From Myxococcales bacterium FL481 (GTDB lineage Bacteria > Myxococcota_A > Polyangia > Nannocystales > Nannocystaceae), in assembly GCA_006508105.1 (NCBI GenBank), contig QKPP01000061.1:1-43968 (forward strand): a stretch of DNA of 43,968 bases, read 5' to 3'. This document shows positions 37,944 to 43,968 of this stretch, one piece after another. The notes beneath the pieces were generated by a model, which was given only the letters and a program-made list of their open reading frames with translations, made no database searches and was not told where the DNA came from. The position numbers were made by a program, and so were the translations under genes. Positions within the stretch are counted from its first letter, which is position 1. Each line of letters starts with the position of its first letter.

Positions 37944-39727
37944 GGCGTCGCGGCCGACTCTGGCTGCCCCGTTTGCAGCCGCCACAACGCCGCGTACTGG
38001 CCGTTGAGGTCGAGCAGTTCCGCGTGGGTCCCCCGCTCGACGATCTCGCCGCGGTCGAGCACGCAGATCTGGTCGGCGCGAACGATGGTCGACAGGCGAT
38101 GCGCGACGAACAACGTGGTGCGATCACGAGTGATCGTCGCCAGCGAGCGCTGGATGGCCGCCTCGGTTTCGTTGTCGACGGCCGAGGTCGCCTCGTCGAG
38201 CACGAGCAGCGGCGGGTCTTTGAGGATCGCGCGGGCGATGGCGACGCGCTGACGCTGCCCACCGGACAGTTTCTGACCGCGCTCACCCACCCGGGTCTCG
38301 TAGCCTTGCGGGAGTCTGCGCACGAACGCATCGGCCTCGGCCGCGCGCGCGGCCGCTTCGATGGCCGCCCACGAGGCACCGAACGTGCCGTAGGCGATGT
38401 TGTCGGCCACGCTGCCATCGACGAGGAACACGTCTTGGTTGACAAACCCAATCACCCCGCGCAGCTCGGCCAACTCGAGGGTGGCCACGTTGACATCGTC
38501 GATGAAGATCCGCCCGCTCGTCGGGGCGCGAAAGCCCAGCAGCAACTTGAGTAGCGACGTCTTCCCCGACCCAGTCGCCCCCACGAACGCACACGTCGAA
38601 CCGGCCGGCACCGTCAGAGAAACGTCGCGCAGGGCGGGCTGCTCACCATAGCTGAGGCTCACCGCGTCGAACCGGATCTCGCCTCGCACCGGATGATGCG
38701 GCCACTGCTGGTCGCCGCCAGCCTGGGCCACGCGAGTGTCGAGCAGGTCCAAGGCTCGTTGGGCCGACGCCGACGACCGCTGGTACAAGTCGGTCATCTC
38801 CGCGAGTCGGGTCAGCGGCCACAGCAGGCGCTGAGTGAGGAACACGAGTACGCTGTACGCTCCGACTTCCAGTTGGCCTTGGAGCGTGAGTCGTCCCCCG
38901 TAGTACAGCGTCGCCACGAAACCGACGAGAACCGCCATGCGAATCACGGGCGTGATGGCCGAGGCCACGCGAATCGCGTCGGCGTTGACCCGCTGGTAGC
39001 GCTCGCTGGCTTGCTGCACCACACCGAGCTCGTGGCGCTCTCCCACGAACGCTTTGATCGTGGCTAACCCCGCCAAGTTGTTGCTGATGATGCCGTTGAG
39101 CGCGGCGGCCCGTTGCCGCACCGCGGCGTAGCGCGGGGCGAGGCGACGCTGGAAGTAGAACGCGCCGACAAGGATCAGCGGGACCGGCACCAACGCCACC
39201 AACGCGACTTGCGGGGTGAGGAAAAAGAAGATCGCCCCCACCGCGAGCGAGGAGAACACGACCTGGATAAGATCGTTCGCGCCCTGGTTCAAAAAGCGTT
39301 CGAGCTGATTGATATCGTCGTTGATGATGCTGAGGACCTGACCGCTGCTGCGGTCTTCGAAGTAGGCCAGCGGCAACCGCTGCACGTGATCGTAGACGTC
39401 GAGACGAAGGCCGTGCTGGACCCCCTGCGCAATGTTTCTCCAGCGGACCGAGTGCAGATACTGAAACGCAGACTCCAGCGTCCAGATGACCACCGTCAGA
39501 CCCGCCAACGCGAGTAGTTGGGACTCGACGTCGACGATGCCGAAGTCCGCCACCAGCGAGTGCTCGCGCTTGACCACCGTGTCGACGAGCACGCCGATCA
39601 GAATCTCTGGCGCGATGTCGAACAACTTGTTGAGCAAGGAGAACAGCGTGGCGATCCGCATCGACCGCTGGAATGGTCGGGCGTAGCGCCACAAACGGAG
39701 CATCGGATGCATCGCGGCGCGCACCAT
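37940..39727 (-). CDS. ABC exporter, fused membrane and ATPase domains (MsbA/MDR-like)
   Basis: A 595-aa half-transporter of the type I exporter class. Six membrane helices span about residues 20-310, with FEDRSSGQVLSIINDDINQL between helices 2 and 3. The nucleotide-binding domain follows: Walker A GATGSGKT (383-390), Q-loop region GFVNQDVFLVDGSVADNIAY, signature LSGGQ (487-491), Walker B LLVLDEATSAVD and the H-loop FVAHRLSTI. It should homodimerise to export a lipid, peptide or drug. In-frame ATGs at 39712 and 39703 are alternative starts. Its 3' end overlaps the selenoprotein gene by four bases, convergently, so the two transcripts would pair at their ends. Confidence 0.95.
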   Translation of the reverse strand: MVRAAMHPMLRLWRYARPFQRSMRIATLFSLLNKLFDIAPEILIGVLVDTVVKREHSLVADFGIVDVESQLLALAGLTVVIWTLESAFQYLHSVRWRNIAQGVQHGLRLDVYDHVQRLPLAYFEDRSSGQVLSIINDDINQLERFLNQGANDLIQVVFSSLAVGAIFFFLTPQVALVALVPVPLILVGAFYFQRRLAPRYAAVRQRAAALNGIISNNLAGLATIKAFVGERHELGVVQQASERYQRVNADAIRVASAITPVIRMAVLVGFVATLYYGGRLTLQGQLEVGAYSVLVFLTQRLLWPLTRLAEMTDLYQRSSASAQRALDLLDTRVAQAGGDQQWPHHPVRGEIRFDAVSLSYGEQPALRDVSLTVPAGSTCAFVGATGSGKTSLLKLLLGFRAPTSGRIFIDDVNVATLELAELRGVIGFVNQDVFLVDGSVADNIAYGTFGASWAAIEAAARAAEADAFVRRLPQGYETRVGERGQKLSGGQRQRVAIARAILKDPPLLVLDEATSAVDNETEAAIQRSLATITRDRTTLFVAHRLSTIVRADQICVLDRGEIVERGTHAELLDLNGQYAALWRLQTGQPESAATP

Positions 39728-40092
39728 ACGCGCGCCGCAGTGATGCGGCTACCCGAAACCGTCCGCACAGGAATCGCCGGCCTCCGCCGCTTCGACGAGT
39801 GGACCGACGCCGGGGATCTCGGGGATCCCGCATAGGCAGAACCTGCGAGTCACGCTATCCCGAACCCGTGCGTCGGCTCGGACCGTTCTCCGCCCTCGTG
39901 ACGGCCGCTTCCCGCCTCGTGACGTCCCGCCCCGTCGCCGACCGCAACCCCGGCGACGCCGGACCCCCACGCCTCGCCGGTCCCCGCCCCGGGTCCGGAT
40001 GCCACGACGGGGCCAGCCCACCCCGTCACCGCATCGCGGACGCACCGGGCCCGTGTCGCGGCGGACCTTCGCGGCCCCGCGGGTGGGCCCCG
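39728..40092. other. Intergenic region, 365 bp, divergent
   Basis: Between the ABC exporter start and the GTG chosen for the degenerate amidohydrolase. The plus frame is open through it (from 39673), but its translation is Arg/Pro-rich without structure, and the signal peptide starts only at 40093. No motif is assigned. Confidence 0.5.
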
Positions 40093-41934
40093 GTGCGCCT
40101 CGCCAAGCGACTGGCCGTCGTCTCCCTGCTGCTCCTGGCTTGTGCTCACGCTCGAGCGCAACCGTTCGATCCGAACACCGTGACCCGTCGCTACGTCGTG
40201 GTGCGCGACGGCGAAGTGCTGGGCGAGCAACTGGTCGCCGACGTCGATCCCAAGACCATGCGCGTCCGCTGGTCACTCGAGATCGAGGGGCGGCACACCA
40301 AGCTCGATGCTGGGTATGCTCTCGGCAACGACAATCATCCCGCCTGGATCGAGACGGTGGGTCACGACGCGTTCGGGCGCCCGGTCGACGAGCGCTTCGT
40401 GCGAACCCGCCGCGAAGCCAACTGGCATACCCGTGGCGAACGAGGCCGACGCCGCACCCGACGGCCCCATTTCTATCTCAGTTTTGATCGCGTTCCCGAA
40501 GAGTACGCGCTTCTCACTCGTGCCTTACTGGCGGCGCCCAAGCGCACGCTGCCGCTGCTCCCCAGCGGCCGAGCCAAACTGACCCAGTTAGGTGAACTCG
40601 ACCTCGCCAGCGGACGCGGAACCACCCGGGTCCGCGGCTATGGCATCCTCGGTCTCGAACACGTCCCCGTCGAGGTCTGGCTCGGGCCGGATGCAAGCCT
40701 GGTCGCACTGGCCCATGCCGACTACACGGTGGTGCGCGACCGCTGGCAGTCGGCGGCCGCCCGCTTCGAGGCGGAACGCCGCCGGCGAGCCCTGGAGCGG
40801 CAGCAGACGTGGGCGCAGCAGCTGCGACGCTCCGTCCCGACGACGCTGGCGATCGTCAACGCCGACGTGTTCGATCCCACTCGTCAAATCGCCCTTCCCG
40901 CTCAGACGGTGCTGATCACAGGCGACCGCGTGTCGACCGTCGGCCCGACCGCCGAGATCCGAATTCCTCCCGACAGTCGGCGCCTCGATGCCCGGCGAGC
41001 GCTGCTGCTGCCCGGGCTCTGGGATCTGGACGGGCGCACGAAGCCCCCCGACGGGCTGTTGCACCTCGCCGCCGGCGTCACCTCGATCGGCTCGCGCGAC
41101 CACGCGGACCCGCGTCGCACCCATTGGCTCGACCCGGCGACCGGCACACTCGGGCCCCGCGTGCACCACGTAGTCGCGCATGAGTTTCGACTGAACGACC
41201 CCTGCGTGAGCCCCAGCGACCCGCCGCCAACGACCCCGTGGCTCGAGGCGTCGCAGTTCCGAGTGGGTTTCGTCACCGCGGCGCAGGACGTGCCGGTCGA
41301 CCAACGGATCTGCATCGGCCACGATCTCGCGTTCGTGGTGCTGCACGAGCTGGTGTCTTCAACCGCCGGCGCGGCGTGGACCGCCTTATCCCCGACCGTC
41401 CGGTTGCCACTCGCAGGCATCGAGCACGCGCTGCTCAGTCGGCCACGTGAGCCCTCGCCCGGGTTCGCTCGGATCACGCCGCGCTTGCCCCTGCTGGTCC
41501 GGCGCGCCCTCGCCGGGGGCGCGCTCGTCCCCGCCCCGAGCAAGGCCTCGGGTTCCGCCTATTCGGCCCGGCGCCAGCAATTCACGACCCTGTTGGAGGC
41601 CGTTTCGCGCTGGCACGAAGACGGGCTACCGCTGATCCCCACCAGCGGCGGCGGTCTGCCCGGGTTCGCGCTCCACCGCACGCTGGAACAGCTGGTCGCC
41701 GCTGGGCTCTCGCCGGCGCAGGCGCTCGCCCTCGCCACGTTGGAGAGCGCGAAGCGAGCCGGCTTGGATCACGAAGTCGGATCGGTTGAACCCGGAAAGC
41801 TCGCGGACCTGGTCCTCGCTCGCGGAGATCCGCTGAGCAACATCGCCGAGCTCGGCCGGGTCGAGTGGGTCGTGCTCGGCGGAGAGATCCTACACGCGAG
41901 CGACCTCTACGCAGCGGTCCATGTCAGCGAGTAG
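40093..41934 (+). CDS. Exported amidohydrolase-like protein with degenerate metal site
   Basis: A 613-aa protein from GTG 40093: signal sequence VRLAKRLAVVSLLLLACAHA (lipobox LLAC, or cleavage after ARA). Residues 25-240 form a beta-rich domain (TRRYVVVRDGEVLGEQLVAD). From about 255 the amidohydrolase domain is clear: TTLAIVNADVFDPTRQ, then LLLPGLWDLDGRTKPPDGLL with LHLAAGVTSIGSRDHAD. Active relatives read LWDMHxH there, so both His are replaced (Asp and Arg). The late Asp loop is also altered (IPTSGGGLPGF instead of a GTDGG type). The composite C-terminus is intact (VGSVEPGKLADLVLARGDPL). It is probably a pseudoenzyme or uses other residues. The frame is uninterrupted, so it is under selection. 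Confidence 0.87.
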   Translation: MRLAKRLAVVSLLLLACAHARAQPFDPNTVTRRYVVVRDGEVLGEQLVADVDPKTMRVRWSLEIEGRHTKLDAGYALGNDNHPAWIETVGHDAFGRPVDERFVRTRREANWHTRGERGRRRTRRPHFYLSFDRVPEEYALLTRALLAAPKRTLPLLPSGRAKLTQLGELDLASGRGTTRVRGYGILGLEHVPVEVWLGPDASLVALAHADYTVVRDRWQSAAARFEAERRRRALERQQTWAQQLRRSVPTTLAIVNADVFDPTRQIALPAQTVLITGDRVSTVGPTAEIRIPPDSRRLDARRALLLPGLWDLDGRTKPPDGLLHLAAGVTSIGSRDHADPRRTHWLDPATGTLGPRVHHVVAHEFRLNDPCVSPSDPPPTTPWLEASQFRVGFVTAAQDVPVDQRICIGHDLAFVVLHELVSSTAGAAWTALSPTVRLPLAGIEHALLSRPREPSPGFARITPRLPLLVRRALAGGALVPAPSKASGSAYSARRQQFTTLLEAVSRWHEDGLPLIPTSGGGLPGFALHRTLEQLVAAGLSPAQALALATLESAKRAGLDHEVGSVEPGKLADLVLARGDPLSNIAELGRVEWVVLGGEILHASDLYAAVHVSE

Positions 41935-41996
41935 CTGCACCAGCTCGCGCGCACGGCTAGGCTAGGCTAGGCGCGCTGACCCATTCGCCGAAGACC

Positions 41997-43004
41997 ATGT
42001 CCCTCGCCTCCTCCATGCCGTGGGGTGCTGGCCAACCGTGGCCCAGACGGCGATTTCTCGCCGGGATGGTCGCGGCAACGGCTTGCCGTCCCCCGCGATC
42101 GCCACGCCGCGCACCGCCGACGGTGCGGACGATCGACGCCCACCGGCAACGTCTCCGCACGCTCTCCCTGCCGGACTGGGGTCGGTTGCGTTTCGTCGAC
42201 GAAGGCCGTGGACCGGCCATCATGCTCGTCCATGGCGTGCCCACGTCGTCTTGGCTCTATCGGCACATGATCGACGCACTCGTGGCCCGAGGCTTCCGCG
42301 TTGTCGCGCCGGATCTCATCGGGTTTGGCGCGAGCGACAAGCCGCGAAACCCCGCCTTGTTGACCGCGGATCGCCAAGGCCAGCGGCTCCACACCCTCGC
42401 CACGGCACTCGGGCTTCGCGAGTGGACGCAGGTTTGCCACGATGCCGGCGGGCCGTGGACCTGGGAGATGCTTCGTCTTGGGGGGCCGCAGCCACGTCGG
42501 CTCGCGGTGCTCAACACCATCGCGTACGCCGAGGGCTGGCACCCGCCGATCCGCTTGCGCGAAGGCGGCCGTTTGGGACACAGCGCCCGTCGCAACCTAG
42601 TGCGACAGTACATCGGCCGGCGTGCCGTCAAGCTAATCCTCAACGCCGGGACGTCACAGCGGGGCTTGTTCGACGATCCGAACGTGATCGACGGGTACTG
42701 GCGCTCCATGCCGGAGGGCACGGCGAACGCCGTGGTGAGCTTCATGGAGCATCTCGACCGCCTCGAGACGCGGCTGCCGGTCTATCAGCACGCCCTCCGC
42801 AACTACCTCGGCCGCGCCACGATCATCTGGGGCGCGAACGACGACATCCTCGACGGCCAGCGCCAGGTCCCGCCACTCGCCAAGGCCCTGGCCGTCGCTC
42901 CAGCGGACGTGCACGTTTTGCCCCAGAGGAAACACTTCCTCCAAGAGGAAGACCCCGACCAGCTCGTGGAACTCCTGACGGCGTTCGTCGCCAGGTGGCC
43001 GTGA
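41997..43004 (+). CDS. Alpha/beta hydrolase with Asp nucleophile (haloalkane dehalogenase-like), Tat lipoprotein
   Basis: A 335-aa protein. The N-terminus has a twin-arginine-type motif, PRRRFLAGMVAATAC, with lipobox Cys30, so it is probably exported folded and lipid-anchored. The hydrolase core has AIMLVHGVPTSSWLYRHMID, VVAPDLIGFGASDKP, nucleophile Asp149 in QVCHDAGGPWTWEML, an acid in IIWGANDDILDG, and the catalytic His313 in QRKHFLQEEDP. An Asp nucleophile and a KHFLQEE motif are typical of haloalkane dehalogenases. However, the halide-stabilising residues are absent: HGVP where dehalogenases have HGNP, and Asp-Ala where they have Asp-Trp. Activity on halides is therefore doubtful. It follows the amidohydrolase-like gene by 62 bp, possibly in one operon. 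Confidence 0.9.
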   Translation: MSLASSMPWGAGQPWPRRRFLAGMVAATACRPPRSPRRAPPTVRTIDAHRQRLRTLSLPDWGRLRFVDEGRGPAIMLVHGVPTSSWLYRHMIDALVARGFRVVAPDLIGFGASDKPRNPALLTADRQGQRLHTLATALGLREWTQVCHDAGGPWTWEMLRLGGPQPRRLAVLNTIAYAEGWHPPIRLREGGRLGHSARRNLVRQYIGRRAVKLILNAGTSQRGLFDDPNVIDGYWRSMPEGTANAVVSFMEHLDRLETRLPVYQHALRNYLGRATIIWGANDDILDGQRQVPPLAKALAVAPADVHVLPQRKHFLQEEDPDQLVELLTAFVARWP

Positions 43005-43596
43005 GGAGGGAGGGCGGGTGCGGCCACCGACGCCCACCAGGTCGACCTCATGACGAAAGCGGCGCCACGCGGCGCGGACCGGCCGATACCGTGTACGCGG
43101 GTTTTGGCGCCAATGAGCCGCACACGCAGGATCTTGCGGCCGGCCAAGCGTAAGTGCACGCGCACATCGAGCCCAAGCGGAGCTCGATGCCCCTGGGCCC
43201 CTCTCCGCCGGCCCCTCGTTTCCGGCTGGTGGCATCGACGAGTTCACAGCTGCCGGGTTCCAGCCACCGGGGCGCCCTGGGGAGCGGGAGCGGCGATTGC
43301 CCAATTCGTGTGACCGGGCCGCGCATCCGCGAGCCCAGCGAGTGAGGCGGGCCACGCCAACTTGATACTCGAAGATGACATACCGCCCGAAAACCAACAT
43401 TCGACCCCAGAATTCCCCGGGTCAGAACCGCGGCTCGGTCGCTGCGAGCGAACCATCACCCACGCACCCAACCGACGTCAACCGGGGCGGGACTGCAATA
43501 GCCCGCGCCGCGTCCGCGTGGCATCATTGCGGTCACTCACGTATTCATCGCCTCGTACGGACCGCGTACGTGAAGCGAACGCAAAGACACTACCTT
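43005..43596. other. Intergenic region, 592 bp
   Basis: No convincing gene on either strand; translations of longer frames show no fold-like pattern. The last 100 bp are less GC-rich and probably contain the promoter of the lipoprotein gene at 43597. No repeat or RNA gene was recognised. Confidence 0.5.
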
Positions 43597-43968
43597 ATGA
43601 GCGGCTACATCAGACGCTATCTACTCGTCGGCGGGGGCCTATTCTGCGCTTCGGCCTGCCAAGCCTTCACCGCGCAAGACAGCTCCGGCAGTGAAACCGG
43701 AGCCAGCACCGAGTCGGGCTGGCCCACGGGTCAGCACCCGACAAGCACCTCGAGTCCGCCGCTCGACGACGACGACGACACCCCCGCGGACGACGACGAC
43801 GCCACCGGCGACGACGACGATGCCACCGGCGCCCAGTCGAGCAGCTCCACCGACCCCTCCGATTCCGGCGATGGTTCCGCTAGCGGCGACGACGACGACG
43901 ACGATGCCACTGGCGACGACGACGATGCCACTGGCGACGACGACGATGCCACTGGCGACGACGACGAT
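43597..43968 (+). CDS. Lipoprotein with Asp-rich repeat linker (3' partial)
   Basis: The 124 codons to the window edge encode MSGYIRRYLLVGGGLFCASA and then Cys21, a signal peptide with lipobox ASAC. A Ser/Thr/Gly-rich stretch follows, then an acidic region with several DDDDATG heptads, continuing off the right edge. The organisation (lipid anchor, flexible linker, Asp-rich spacer) is that of surface lipoproteins whose functional domain lies further downstream. The missing part cannot be inferred. The last base of the window completes a codon in this frame. ATG 43597 is the only start giving a proper signal peptide. Confidence 0.88.
   Translation, partial: MSGYIRRYLLVGGGLFCASACQAFTAQDSSGSETGASTESGWPTGQHPTSTSSPPLDDDDDTPADDDDATGDDDDATGAQSSSSTDPSDSGDGSASGDDDDDDATGDDDDATGDDDDATGDDDD
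43888..43968 (+). repeat. Tandem 21-bp repeat encoding DDDDATG at right edge
   Basis: The unit GACGACGACGATGCCACTGGC (D-D-D-D-A-T-G) occurs in near-perfect tandem to the last base; the first copy has six Asp. Two more diverged copies lie upstream (about 43789-43830). It encodes an acidic spacer. The array is cut by the window end. Confidence 0.95.

Noticed and set aside
41955-41971. Short tandem GGCTA repeat before the dehalogenase-like gene
   Set aside because: Only about three 5-bp copies; too short to argue for a function beyond chance slippage.

Overview
The window is GC-rich, densely coding DNA that looks like a chromosomal segment of a Gram-negative, probably Myxococcota-like ('deltaproteobacterial') organism. 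Grounds for this are the many lipoproteins with Ser/Thr- and Asp-rich linkers, a DUF4388-ParA fusion, PilZ and FliA-type sigma genes, an N-type ATPase operon and selenoproteins. The placement is an inference from gene content; no rRNA or universal marker is present. No tRNA, CRISPR array, IS element or prophage was found.

The main discovery is two genes with an in-frame UGA that reads best as selenocysteine. The first (1-1791, start off the window) is an Asp-rich, LVIVD-propeller, redoxin protein whose TGA at 1450-1452 replaces the first Cys of the thioredoxin-like CPxC motif, giving U-P-L-C. The second (37095-37943) is a C_GCAxxG_C_C family protein whose TGA at 37155-37157 gives C-G-T-U. Both UGAs are followed 9 nt later by a 7-8 bp GC-rich hairpin with a small loop carrying G-U at loop positions 2-3, as expected of a bacterial SECIS element. 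The Sec machinery (selA, selB, selC, selD) is not in the window.

Layout. 1-6.4 kb: selenoprotein redoxin, an MDR dehydrogenase remnant and an intact MDR dehydrogenase, a ProC-like reductase, and a LysR regulator divergent from an EamA-type exporter. 6.4-9.7 kb: two divergent single-domain globins, the second apparently co-transcribed with a DUF4388-ParA fusion. 9.9-12.7 kb: two overlapping amidohydrolases, the second without the metal-binding HxH. 13-20.3 kb: BlaI-type regulator, response regulator, membrane HELAH metallopeptidase with a long helical C-terminus, NTF2-like lipoprotein, PilZ protein, FliA-type sigma factor, YscJ-like protein and DUF4169 protein. 20.3-26 kb: MATE/ANKH-like transporter, FKBP lipoprotein, SerA-type dehydrogenase (followed by a strong terminator) and a biotin-carboxylase-like ATP-grasp protein. 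26.4-33.9 kb: a formate/nitrite-family channel and a complete N-ATPase operon in the order atpD-C-Q-R-B-E-F-A-G. 34.6-43 kb: 2TM protein, lipase-like lipoprotein, second selenoprotein, ABC exporter, degenerate amidohydrolase and an Asp-nucleophile alpha/beta hydrolase. The right end is the start of a lipoprotein running into DDDDATG repeats.

The window begins and ends inside Asp-codon tandem repeats, both in + strand genes, so the ends probably reflect assembly breaks at repeats. The ATP synthase genes work as one complex; the rest are small units of one to three genes covering redox/thiol chemistry, gas binding, envelope lipoproteins and signalling.
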